From NCBI GenBank assembly GCA_963565915.1, contig OY751486.1, positions 1,612,001-1,676,000 of the forward strand: a stretch of 64,000 nt of DNA. The letters are read 5' to 3'. This DNA comes from Entoloma clypeatum (lineage: Eukaryota; Basidiomycota; Agaricomycetes; Agaricales; Entolomataceae). Below the pieces are notes generated by a model, which made no database searches, was not told the origin of the DNA, and saw only the letters and a program-made list of their open reading frames with translations. Below are positions 19,551-30,272 of the stretch, piece after piece (position 1 is the stretch's first letter; the number at the start of each line of letters is the position of its first letter). Position numbers and translations under genes: made by a program.

Positions 19551-21381
19551 AAACCCGAGATTCTGAGCTTGCGCTCAAATGAAATCCTCACTGCTGTCAG
19601 TCACAGAGGAAGGAAGGAGGAGCTCTCGCTGGAGGTCCAATTGTGTGTGATCCATGCTTTGTATAATTCCTTGGAGTTTGTGCGCCATAACTTTGAGCGG
19701 GATGTGCATTCATATCCTCTTTGTTCCTGATTTTTGTTGGGGCGCAAGATCTGACAAGATCAAAATAGGGCGAGCAGAACTACATCATGCAGGTTGTTTG
19801 TGAAGCAACGCAAAACCCAACTGTCCCCGTTGAAGTGGGGGCTTTCGAGTGTTTGGTGCGGATTATGAGCGCGTACTATGGCGAGATGGCATTGTACATG
19901 GAGCAGGCGTTGTTTGGGGTATGTACAAACTTGTCATTGAATGGAAGGCCTCCTAAATGTTCCCATAGTTGACTGGTTGGGATGAAACATCCAGACGAGC
20001 GGGTTGCTCTCCGGGCCGCCGAGTTCTGGTCGGCAGTTTGTGAAGACAAGGTTGAACTGGCTATTGAAGCGCAAGAGGTACATTGTTTATAGTTTCTGCG
20101 CTAATCCTGCCTGATATCTTAATGTTTTAGGCTGCAGAATATGACGAAACACCTGAAACTGAGTCAAATCATTTGGACCATCTCTATGGTGGCAGGCACA
20201 TGTCTTTCTCTCCTTGCTGGCGCCGTGCAAGATTCAATCGTTCCTGCCATGATACCATTCATTGCAGCCCACATCAAGGCGGAGGATTGGCATCAACATG
20301 AAGCCGCCGTGATGACCTTTGGGTCCGTCCTCGAAGGGGCTGATCCAGCTGTCCTGACACCTCTTGTCAACCAAGCTCTACCCCTGCTCATCGACGTGAT
20401 GGCCGATATCCTCTAGTATCTCGGTGTAGAAGGCGGCATTGCAGCGGGGGCGCGCAACTCACATGCCAAAGACACCACCGCATGGTCATTGGGCAGAATC
20501 TGTGATTTGTTGATTTCAACCATTAAACCTGATATTCATCTACATCCACTGATATCGGCTTTGGTCAATGGCCTTCAAGATAGTCCTAGAATTGTATTGA
20601 ACTGCTGCTGGGCATTGATGAATCTCGCGGATCAGTTATCGTTGTATTATGGGGATGAGTCGGATGCGCAGACAACTGGTCTGTTGTCATCATATTTCCA
20701 AGGTGTTGTAGCCGCATTTTTACAGGTGGCAGAGAGGCAAGTTGTGGTTTATGTTTTCTTGACATTTTCTCTTGACTTATACTTGTATTCCCCAGCGCGG
20801 GTAACGAGGCAAACTTCTGGACGGCCGCCTACAAAGCTATTATTTCCTTCCTCACCCACCCAGGCAACTCCGGATACGATCCCCGTTGTTCAAAACACTG
20901 TCGTCAGCATTCTATCACGCATGGAACAACTCCTTGCTCTGCAGGTTCGTCCATCTTGTCAGGCAGGTCCGTCCCTGGCTAATAATATGACAATCTTAGA
21001 ACCAAATTGTGGGGGGTTGATGATCGTAACAACTGGAATGAATTTCAAAGTAACTTATGCAGCGCAGTCATTGTAAGTCTCCTTAGTTATACCTCGGTCT
21101 CATCATACTAAGAGATATGTCATCAGTGCGTTCTTTGTAAACTCAAAAAGGGCATTCAACCTCTCGCAGATCGTATCATGACCCTCATCTTGCAGCTTAT
21201 CCAAGCAGCTGGCAAGGCATCAACGGTTCTTGAGGGTGCATTTTTTGTTGTAGGATCAGTCGCTCAGGTATGCGTGTCATTATATGAACGGTCTTCTAGG
21301 GAGCCCAACTTTCTGCAATGTTCATCCCGCCATGTGAGTGTTGTCATGTTCATGTGTCTGATACCAGGTGCGGCGGATTGA
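19551..21381 (+). pseudogene. KAP95: Importin subunit beta-1 (karyopherin beta) pseudogene, central HEAT region
   Basis: Importin beta carries cargo through nuclear pores as a superhelix of HEAT repeats. The sequence follows the fungal protein in order: LRSNEILTAV, HALYNSLEFVRHNFER, MQVVCEATQNP, GAFECLVRIMSAYYGEM, MEQALFGV, DERVALRAAEFW, AVQDSIVPAMIPFIAAHI, DWHQHEAAVMTFGS, KDTTAWSLGRICDLL, NCCWALMNLADQL, VVSILSRMEQLLALQ, and a last block IMTLILQLIQAAGKAS. Introns with GT..AG remain (for example around 19699-19768 and 19918-19970), so it arose by DNA duplication, not retroposition. Several frameshifts, an in-frame stop after VMADIL and the missing N- and C-terminal repeats mark it as dead. It covers roughly the central third of the family's length. 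Confidence 0.85.
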
Positions 21382-23709
21382 GCTCTACCTCTACCCGCTC
21401 CATATGATAACTTCCTCTCCCTGCAGAGGTTTTCTTCGTCTTTGCCCTTGAGTCTCCAGAGGAGTCATGTTCGTCTGTGCAACACTGCTGTGCTCGCATC
21501 ACCGCCTAGGGGTTTCTTGATGAATTTAGCCACCCAGGCCGCACCCGGATGGCACTCAGGTGTCATGTTCTCCCGGGTCAGGGCTTGGTGTTTGAATGGT
21601 GCACCCGTCAACGCCGGTGTTTCGCAGCGCAGCAGCGGAAGCACGACAAACTCCTTCAATGTCTCTTCAAGCAAAGAAGCGCTTCACCATCTCCTTCGAG
21701 GACAACCTCCCCTCGCCCCCATCATCAGGATTCAGCCAGTTTTTCACAAAGGAAACACAAAATTTCTCATCTGGCGGATCCTTGGCTGATATTGGAGAGC
21801 CATATACCAACCGAGCAAGCAGGTCTGTACCCACATTTCCCCTAGTTCTTTGCACTTTACCCTGTCGACAATCCAATCCTTATTTGTTTTCCTTTGTCCT
21901 TCTATTCACGCCCTTCGTTAGTCCACTTGCATCAGCCGGTTGAACTTTATCTCTCTTTTCAAGCTACCATCTCAAAAAGACAACCGACAATATTTACAGA
22001 TCAGCCCTTGAGATCTCGGCGGCGCTGCAAGGATCCTTCGATATGCCATTACCCCCCAAAGTAGCCCTGCCATAGCCTCAAGCCACACCCACCCAACCCT
22101 CAGCGACCTCCGCGCCATCTCTCCCAAGGGATGGTCAAGGTCCGCGGACAACCTCAATCAAATGACATCCACACTTTTCTCCCCAATCAAGAGCACCTGG
22201 ATGGCACTCAGACTCAGGTGTCATATGCTCCCGCCAATGCCGGTGTTTCACAGCGCAGCAGGGAAAGCTTGATGAACTCCAACATCCCCTCAACTAAATG
22301 AGCCTCCCTTTCATATCAGGTATGACATTTTGTGCTTTCGCACCTAATTTGTTGTGCCTAACATCAAACACCATCAGTGGCCATCGCCGTATTGCATGGA
22401 GGACCAGTTTCAGGTTCCTTGGTGAACCTCCAGTCGCCGTCCTCACATCTGGCGTCCTCAATCCTTAATGCTACAACAGTAGCGTGAGGCTAATCAGAGC
22501 CCATATCCCCGTATTGTCATATGAGTACCTATATTGCCTATCCAAGACTCATCGCTACAAGGTCGTGTTGACTGCATCGTTCCTCTATGCTTATTAACAA
22601 TTTCCAACAACTTTGCTTTTGTGCCCACCTCACCAACGCGGCCCTCGGCCGTTCCTTCAAAGTTCTGCTTGCTGAGTTCCAATGACCTTTCTCAAGCTCA
22701 TGAGTCTCCTCCTGACATCAAGTACAGCGCGCAGTTGCATATCTACTCTCCTTATAACCCTCTCCCTCTGTGGAAGCGGCAGCCAATGCCATCTTTACCC
22801 ATGTGGCATATTCTATAGTAAAGGAAAGTCATTGATAAATGATCCCTTCCTCAAATCAGAGCTTCTCGACAATGTTCTCATGGGATGACCTTCACTGAGT
22901 CGGCCCTAGTCACCTTTGCACTCGGTCTTGGAGCTCGCCTCCCTCTATTCCCTTATTGACTTCGCGCCACTGACCAGGGGCTGCCCACACCCAGCTCACA
23001 CTGTTGCACCTACCATTCGCCTCCCTGACATTCCCTCCAACCAACTCCCTGCATATGGCTCCATTTCATATTGCGTCTGAGTTTCCTCTCTCGTCGCCCC
23101 GCCTGAAGATTCGCCCAATCAGCAGTGGAGGCCCTAAACAATGTTGCCCTCCTTGAGCAATGTGTTCCTTTTGCGATCGGCGTGTCATGTCTCCCTACCT
23201 ATTTGTTGCGTCTAACACATAACAACATCAGTGGGGCAGCCATCGCAATATTGTGTGGATCATCGTGTTGCGGTTGGTTCGCAACAGCAGCGGCAAGTAC
23301 TCACAATGCCGATATGGGGTGATACTTACTGAGCTCAAGAGTCTCTGTTTGAGATGCTTGCAGCGGCTTGAGTGTCCAACTGACCCCTCTCTCTGCGGTG
23401 CAGCACGCCCTCATATTTGTCCTCCAGTTTCTGGAGCATTACGATGGCCCTCTGCAATACTATTTCCCTTGTTACTGCAACAGGTGGTTTGTGGCCATGG
23501 CAGCAAGCTGAACATTGTCCCTAGTCTGAGCCTGAGAGGCACCTAGTCAGTATGCACTGATATATGCTGTAAATTCATCTTGAGGCTATCAAATGAGCTT
23601 AAGGCAGGTGCATTAAAAGTCAGAAGTTTGTAAACTGGCTCCTGATGAAAATACTCTTTGAGGATAATAATGAACTGTTACTAGCAGCTAAACAATTAGT
23701 GTGTTACTA
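21382..23709. other. Unassigned DNA with degenerate internal duplications
   Basis: There are weak coding-like stretches, for example 21626-21830 (+), beginning MSLQAKKRFTISFEDNLPSP. Two segments are partial repeats of each other: 21547-21660 with 22196-22285 (GGATGGCACTCAG ... GGTGTTTC) and 22336-22410 with 23196-23265 (TTTGTTG, CATCAGTGG, CCATCGC). No recognised family. It may be old gene fragments duplicated together with the importin pseudogene. Confidence 0.35.
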
Positions 23710-24018
23710 TTACTCATCATCAACCAAGATCACATATTCCTCTCTCGCTTGCTCAAGCGTAATGATCTTTTTCCAATATTTTTCCCAGACTGATTGCAAG
23801 CACTTGCATGTCACGAATGCCAGGCCTGTTTGATTGTAATCAGGTATAATCTGGGTTGTTGGTGGATAATCTTGCAGGCTTGTGCCATGGTAGTGTGATG
23901 GATCCCAAACCACAACGGTGTCAGGAGCACCTCTAACTCGAATGCCATAGCAGCAGTTGTAAAAATGGCCGCCTCCACTATCGCGCAAAGTTCTTCCAAT
24001 GGTCCAAGAAATAGCCCA
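23710..24018 (-). pseudogene. 3' part of a host gene interrupted by Gypsy-1 copy B (second half of 31690-32945)
   Basis: About 100 residues read KWAISWTIGRTLRDSGGGHF, YGIRVRGAPDTVVVWDPSHY and HGTSL, then a C-terminal tail LAFVTCKCLQSVWEKYWKK and a stop. The pattern GGxFYxxxYGIRV ... DTVVVWxPxxxHGTS has the look of a double-stranded beta-helix fold and, from memory, of a large Agaricomycete-restricted family that may be related to 2OG-Fe(II) dioxygenases; that link is tentative. The 5-bp TSD ACAAA (minus strand) joins it to the 5' half at 31685, but the frames on the two sides differ by one base, so the gene also carries a frameshift. Confidence 0.6.
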
Positions 24019-24023
24019 TTTGT

Positions 24024-24425
24024 TGTTATGCTTAACAAACCGTTCCAAGGTTCGGGCAGAGTATGCAGGAAAGTGGAAAGGCGAAGAGCAATGTGATTGC
24101 TAAATCTAAGGAATCTACTACAGTACAAGAGGTTTATATAGGTACTGACTATAGGCGATAGCGGATGAGTCAGTACTACGGAAGGCAGTGCGCATGAGTA
24201 AGGCGACTGCGGAAGGCTATGTACAGTGAGTAAGCTGACTGCGGAAAGCGAGTCAGCGCGGGAGCGAAGTATACTAAAGGGGATGACGAAGTAATGTAAT
24301 GAGTCAGACTGGGAATCGAAGGTTGCGAAAGTAGACATTAGACATAGTGAGTTCGTAAGAGGGCGCCGAGTCGGGCCGATAAGTAAAAGATATGACGTGG
24401 TCCTCATACCGTAGAGTCCGTAACA
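24024..24425 (-). repeat. Gypsy-1 copy B 3' LTR
   Basis: 402 bp, TGTTATGC...CGTAACA on plus, directly after the TTTGT duplication. Confidence 0.95.
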
Positions 24426-24459
24426 TGTTCCCCTCTCCAAGCTCTGTGTCCTCACAGAG

Positions 24460-24831
24460 TCACTGTCCCCATCCCTCGTTGTTGCCGGGATCGGACCAGT
24501 TCGGACTTTCCTTGAGGCTCCAATCATATATCAACTCCTCGTTGATGGCTATGGCGAGTTCAAGGCCTTTGATGGCCAGCCGAATGCGTCGGTTTTCGAT
24601 GACGAGGGTGCTGGTGTAATTCCCGAGCATTTGTTTCTCTTCGGGCGTCGGGGCGACGGGGAGATTCGACAATGAATGAAGTCGAATATTCATCTGGCGA
24701 TGAAGGAGATCGGCGAGGGAAGTTTCAAGGGCATGGATTTGGTCTCTCATGGAGAGCGCTTCGTTCATAAGGGCGGCGATGGCGGGGTTGATGTCGGTGG
24801 TGGAGGTGGAGGTGACGATGGTGTTTGACAT
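24460..24831 (-). CDS. Gypsy-1 copy B ORF4, 123-aa accessory protein
   Basis: An intact ATG-started frame between pol and the 3' LTR, same strand as gag-pol. It starts MSN and a Thr/Ser-rich stretch, then a predicted amphipathic helix (ALSMRDQIHALETSLADLLH) that could form a coiled coil. The second half contains NYTSTLVIENRRIRLAIKGL and a Trp-containing acidic tail ending GNNEGWGQ. No signal peptide, no membrane segment and no cysteines, so it is not an envelope protein. The orthologous ORF in the more divergent copy C keeps start, stop, length (122 aa) and most hydrophobic positions, which suggests protein-level constraint. The function is unknown; an oligomeric Gag partner is a guess. Confidence 0.65.
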   Translation of the reverse strand: MSNTIVTSTSTTDINPAIAALMNEALSMRDQIHALETSLADLLHRQMNIRLHSLSNLPVAPTPEEKQMLGNYTSTLVIENRRIRLAIKGLELAIAINEELIYDWSLKESPNWSDPGNNEGWGQ

Positions 24832-24969
24832 GGCGGTGAGGATGGTTGAGAGGTAAAAGAAGAATGGGGTGGCTACAGTATATTGGGCAGGGCGAAGACT
24901 AGAGCGGGGAACTCGGTGTGTGGTTGACTGATGAGGTCGATACTGCCATGGGTTTTGAGAACTCGTCTT

Positions 24970-27900
24970 TTATTGCGGTCGAGACGGGTTCTGCCGATGG
25001 AAATCACGGATCAAATCTTGAGCCTTCTGAACATTAGCTCGAGGTTCCCATGTGTTTTCTTCTGGGCCATATCCTTCCCACTGGACGAGGTACTGGATCT
25101 TTCCGCGGAACTTTTGAGAGTCTAGGATCGTAGACACATGGTACTCTTCTCGTCCTTCAATGATGATCGGATCAGGGGCTGGTTTCTTTTTCTGGATGGC
25201 GTACTTCGGAGTTTCATATGGTGACAACAGGGTCTCATTGAACACAGGGTGAATCATCTTCCAAGTCTTCGGAAGATCAAGAAGGTACGCGCTAGCTCCT
25301 TTCTTCTCTAGGACTTTGAATGGTCCATGTCGGAGTGCATCAAGTTTCTTTGAGGGGCGATCGGTCCTGATGTTAGTCCCTTCCAGCCACACCTTGTCTC
25401 CGATTCGGTAGTCCCGAGACGGACTCCGTCGTGTATCAACTGTCTTCTTCATCTGATCCTGTGCCTGTTTCAGTGCTGCATTGGCTTCTTCTCGTGCTTG
25501 TTTGAGTTTTTCCAAGAAGCTGTTGGCAGCCGGGTTGGTGTCTTCCAACACAAGTTCTCCCTTCCAAGGATGTAAACCATAGTTGAGGTAGAATGGTGTG
25601 TGCTTCGTCGCCTGATGTTCTTCATCATTGTACTGGAATTCAGCAATTGCGATCCACTCAGCCCAATCATCTTGTAGATGGTTGACAAAGTTTCATAAGA
25701 ACGCTTCTGTTTCCTGATGCGATCGTTCGGCTTGTCCATCCGTCTGTGGATGGTATGCAGTGGACAGGTTCCTTTTGATCCCTAACATGCGGCAAAGTAT
25801 CTCCATGAACTTCGCGGCGAACTGTGGTCCCCTGTCACTGATGATTTTCTTGGGGATTCCGTGGAGCTTCCATATCTGATCCCGATAGATCTTGGCTAAT
25901 CCTTCAGCCGATAATTCCACGGTTGTCGGAATGAGATGAAGCATCTTCAAATGTCTATCCGTGATGACCAGGATCGCATTCTTTCCGTCAGACTCTGGTA
26001 TCGGTCCCACGACGTCAATCCCTATGTCTTCCCATGGATGACTTGGTGCTGCATGGGGGTGTAGCGGAGCATGTCGTTTTTGTCTGTTGATCTTGTTGCG
26101 CTGACAGGTGTCGCAACCCTTTATGTACTTCTTCACATCATGCAGGATGGTAGGCCACCAGTAGGTGCGAGTGAGGAGTTTGTGTGTTCGATACTGTCCT
26201 GGATGTCCAGCCACTGGTGCATCGTGTGATTCAAACATTAGTTCTTGACGCAGTTGTGGGTCCGGTGGAACATAGACTCGTTCGCCTGCATATGTGATGC
26301 CGTTTTCCTGTTGATACCAATGAGGATTCATTTTTAGACCCTGGGCTACTTCTGTCTCCATGTGGTTTGAACCCTTGATGCGTGCGATCCACGGATTTTC
26401 GATGGTTGTGACATTTCCAATCTTGATGGAATCAGATGTTTCACCCCCTTCAAAGAATTGTTCCTCCGTGAACATCTCCATTTGTACCACATCTTCTGAT
26501 TCCAATCGTTTCAAGAATAGTCCCTCCTTGAGCATTTGGTCACTGTCTTGCGGTTTCATACCAGGGTAAGCGCGACAGGATGTCCGCTTTTGCATTTGTC
26601 TTGCCAGGCACATGCCGTAGTTTGAAGTCATAGTCTTGTACCTGTAACTTCATCTTCCAGCGCCTTTGTCGTTGATTTAGGTCCTGAGGACGGCGGAAAT
26701 ACTCCAGGTTCTTGTGATCAGTTAAGATCTCGAAGCGTTCCCTGGCTTCGAGCAGATAGTGTCTCCAATCTTTCAGTGCTTCCATGACTGCCAAGAGCTC
26801 TTTGTCGTATATCTCGTAATCTTGTTCGGCCGCGGACATGGTCCGCGACAAGAACGCGATAGGATGCCATTTGTCGTCCTGTTTTTGAGAGAGTACAGCC
26901 CCAATTGCATAGCCCGATGCATCGGTTTTGACCCTGAACTGTCCATCTGGTTTTGGTAATGCCAAGACTGGTGCCGATGTGATTGCCTGTATGAGACCTT
27001 CAAATGCCTTTTGTTCCGTTGGTCCCCAAGTGAACGCAGTGCCGCCTGTGAGCGCGGTAAGTGGTTTCGCGATGTTTGAGTATCCTTCAATGAAGCGCCG
27101 ATAGAAGTTAGCAAACCCAAGGAACTTCTGGACTTCTTTTTTTAATGTGGGTGCTCGCCAGTTTCGGATCGTGTCCACCTTCTCGGTTTCCATCTCGACA
27201 CGTCCTTCACCAAAAACATATCCCAATATGGGGCATTTCGTTACTTGCCAGAAACACTTCTTCTCCTTCAGGAACAAGTCATTGTCCGATAGGATCTGCA
27301 GAATTTCTTTGGTGTTTCGCGCGAGTTCTTCCTTGGTTTTACCAATAACCACAATGTCATCCATGTAGATCACGCAGATGCGTCGGCGGATCTGGTCCCG
27401 GAATAGACTAGCCATCATCCGAGAGAACGTTCCCGGGGAGTTGCAACAGCCGAAAAACATGACCAATGGTTCAAACAATCCTCGACTGGTAAGGAAGGCA
27501 GCCTTCCATTCATCGCCTTCTTTAATCCGGACATTGTTGTAACCCCACATGATGTCCATCTTATTGAAGTAGACTGCATCTTTCAGCACGTCCAAGAGAT
27601 CGGAGATGCGTGGGAGTGGGAACTTGTCTTTGACCGTAAATTTGTTGACCATGCGGTAATCTTGTACCAATCGTTTGGAACCATCCTTCTTGTTGATGAA
27701 GAAGCAAGGGGAGGCATAAGTGGATTTGGACGGGCGGATCTTTCCAGTTGCTAGATCTTCGTTGATGAATGCATCCAATTCTTCTTGTTCCTTTTGTGTC
27801 ATGGGATATGTGTTTCCCCCTAGTTCCTTTGGTGCATCCGGTGTAAGTTCAATACCATGGTCCCATTCCCTTTCCTTTTGGATCTTATCAAAGTTCTCCT

Positions 27901-28573
27901 TCTCGAAGAGGTGAGTAAACCGATCAACATATGAGGGTCGTTTGGTTGTGGGAGGTGGTGTGGGAGTGACAGCTTCCAATATAGGGTCTCCAGGCTTCCA
28001 TTTCTGATCCGACTTCTTGGGTGCATCTTTGTCACGCACCTCAACCATGCGAACCCGGTGTTTGCGACCATCGAGGTTAACCCTGAAATCCAAATGTTTG
28101 GTTCGGCATGTTGTTGGGCACCGGTTGAACGTTACGGCGCCGGTTGTCCAATTGATCGTAGGGTTGTGGTGTACCAACCAGTCATGTCCCAAGAGCATGT
28201 CGGTTCTCCCAATGTCCAGTACCATCGCTTCCATGGTTTCCTGATGTGTTCCCAAATCCAGCTTGACTTCGGCAAGTTGGTTCGCTTTTTGTTGTCGATT
28301 TGGTGATCCATCCGCATTTAGAATTGCTATGGGCGGTATTCCTCGTGTGGGGAGGTTCTGTTCGCCTACTATTCTGGGATGGATGCATGTGCGTTCACAT
28401 CCGCTATCAACCTCAGGTCGAATGACCTTTGGTCCTCGTCGTGTTTTGAGTTGAGCTAACAACCTGATCTCTCGTCGTTTCGGAGGTTTGTCTCCCTTTA
28501 CAATCTTAGTCGACGCAGCGGCTCGCTTGGCAGGGATGACATAGGTTCTATTGTCTGCAGTCATACAAGGCAA
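24970..28573 (-). pseudogene. Gypsy-1 copy B pol, broken
   Basis: Full set of domains with YMDD in RT, but two lesions: an 11-bp deletion with frameshift near 26555 (between RNase H and integrase, after PWYET) and a TGA at 25693-25695 in the integrase where copy C has CGA. The TGA is shared with copy A. A 6-bp in-frame insertion (near 26640) also distinguishes it. The protease-RT part, 26540-28573, is open for 677 codons. Confidence 0.9.
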
Positions 28574-28614
28574 GCAAGTCCGTTTAATAGATAAGGGTCG
28601 CGACTTAGCGTCGT

Positions 28615-29481
28615 TTAATCGGACCCTTCGGGAAAATCCTTCTCGTCGGCTTCTAAGATTGTGGTTTCATCATTCTCGGCATCTTCCTCAGACACCTTCC
28701 TAACCCTTCCGGAGTTCTTCTTCGGTTTGCGGCAGTTGCGCGCAATATGGCCTTCTTGATCGCAGTTGAAACACTTGCGACCATCTTTCTTCTTTGGAGC
28801 GCTGCAGTCTTTAGCGAGGTGACCGAAACGTTGACAGTTGTAGCAACGGGCCACTCCTGCTTTGTCGATCTCCATGGCCTTGCCTTGACCACCATAAGTG
28901 GTACCCGATCCGGTGCGCATGTCGCCGCCACCTCGGATGACCATTGCATGTCCTTCCATCTGTCGTCCCTTGTTTAGGATCTCTTTTGCGTACTCGGAGT
29001 ACGTCTTGGCATCACTAGCCACTTGTTCAGAGATTCTGCGGTTGACGTTCTTTTCTAGGATGTATTTCCCAGTTTCTTCGCCAAGGTTTGACAGCTTCAA
29101 GAGCTCTTCGAATTTGTCCAAGAATTCGTCGACGGTGCGTTTCTCTTGTCTCAGAACTTCGAGTCTTGCTTTGGCAGCGACTGATTTGTTGGCGATAGAG
29201 AATCGTGTGGCGATATCATCGGAGAATCCTAGCCAGGTGATGTTCTCGTTGTCAACGGCAAGAGCGTCTAACTTGTTACTGGCCCAGTGCCTGCCGGACC
29301 CTTCCATCATGCGAGATAGTACCGCAAGAATCTTCTGATCGTCTGTTAGGCTCTTCTGGAACCTGATGTATAGTTTGGTGGCTTTCCACCACTCGTCAAA
29401 GGTGTGTCTGTCCTTGAACATCCCAGGATCCTTGATGATCTTGGATGTATCCATCGTTTGTACTGCCAGAGCTTCTGCCAT
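28615..29481 (-). CDS. Gypsy-1 copy B Gag (288 aa)
   Basis: Intact; I see no residue difference from copy A. Capsid-like region, then CCHC knuckles at 213-226 and 237-250. GGATTTT (plus 28633-28639) near the 3' end is the candidate -1 frameshift site into pol. Its start follows the ORF1 stop by two bases. This Gag could package RNA of related copies even though the cis pol is dead. Confidence 0.9.
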   Translation of the reverse strand: MAEALAVQTMDTSKIIKDPGMFKDRHTFDEWWKATKLYIRFQKSLTDDQKILAVLSRMMEGSGRHWASNKLDALAVDNENITWLGFSDDIATRFSIANKSVAAKARLEVLRQEKRTVDEFLDKFEELLKLSNLGEETGKYILEKNVNRRISEQVASDAKTYSEYAKEILNKGRQMEGHAMVIRGGGDMRTGSGTTYGGQGKAMEIDKAGVARCYNCQRFGHLAKDCSAPKKKDGRKCFNCDQEGHIARNCRKPKKNSGRVRKVSEEDAENDETTILEADEKDFPEGSD

Positions 29482-29483
29482 GT

Positions 29484-30263
29484 CTAGAGTCTGCGGAGAA
29501 GGAGAGGGGTCAGGTTGTTGGGATGAAGATGGGGTTCGGGATACAGGTAAGGGTTGAAAATGAGTCCCTGTTCTAGGCGTCTGTTTGATATCTGACTGCG
29601 CGGAGTCAAAAGCAAATTCGTCAGGGGACTCGTCGGCGGAATCGGTGGCAAAACGTTCGGGGTATTTCCTTTGTAGATCTCTAAGGAATCTCTGTTCCTG
29701 CGTGTCTGTCGGCTGTGAGAAGGGGTCAAGTCTCTCGTTTCGTGCCCAACGACCGTACTTGGTCTGTTGTTCGGTGGTTGTAAAGTGGGCGTAGATCTGT
29801 TGCTTCGAGTACGACGTGATGATGCAGCTCTGGGACGTCTCGATGTGAGCGTCCTAATCAATCTTCTGATAACGGTTGTCTGGACACCAATAAACTCTCT
29901 GATCTCTGTGATCCGACCTGTCTGAGGTCTTTCTTGAACGCGAAAACTTTCGAGTTCGTTCTGTCGGGCGTTGTAATGCGTGATCTGGTGTTGTCGAGCA
30001 AGATGGATGCTCTCTGCTATCTCGCCGTGGGGGCGATGCTCGTCGTTGTCTAGTTCTTCGTCAAGCACCTGCTGTAGGATGCGATGGATCTCCGATTCGA
30101 TGTACTGCTGGATGAGTGTAAAATCGATACTGTCTCGAGGACTTAGCTCCTCCTGTTGGGCTTCTGGTGAGGCGAATGGGTTACTGGTGAAGTCTTCAAA
30201 GAAGCGCGACGTCTTGACTCGTCTGGTAGTTGCTCTCTTCGCTCTGGGCGAACCTAACGAGAT
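29484..30263 (-). CDS. Gypsy-1 copy B ORF1, ATG-less
   Basis: 259 open codons from the inner edge of the 5' LTR (TAA at 30264-30266) to the TAG two bases before gag, nearly the same sequence as in copy A. No in-frame ATG. It keeps the helical acidic segment and the Arg-rich middle. That it is open in both copies supports expression, but the start mechanism is unknown. Confidence 0.5.
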   Translation of the reverse strand: MSLGSPRAKRATTRRVKTSRFFEDFTSNPFASPEAQQEELSPRDSIDFTLIQQYIESEIHRILQQVLDEELDNDEHRPHGEIAESIHLARQHQITHYNARQNELESFRVQERPQTGRITEIREFIGVQTTVIRRLIRTLTSRRPRAASSRRTRSNRSTPTLQPPNNRPSTVVGHETRDLTPSHSRQTRRNRDSLEIYKGNTPNVLPPIPPTSPLTNLLLTPRSQISNRRLEQGLIFNPYLYPEPHLHPNNLTPLLLRRL

Positions 30264-30272
30264 TTAGCAACT

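Noticed and set aside
24460..24831. Envelope gene of an errantivirus-like element (ORF4)
   Set aside because: No signal peptide, transmembrane segment or cysteines, and only 123 residues.
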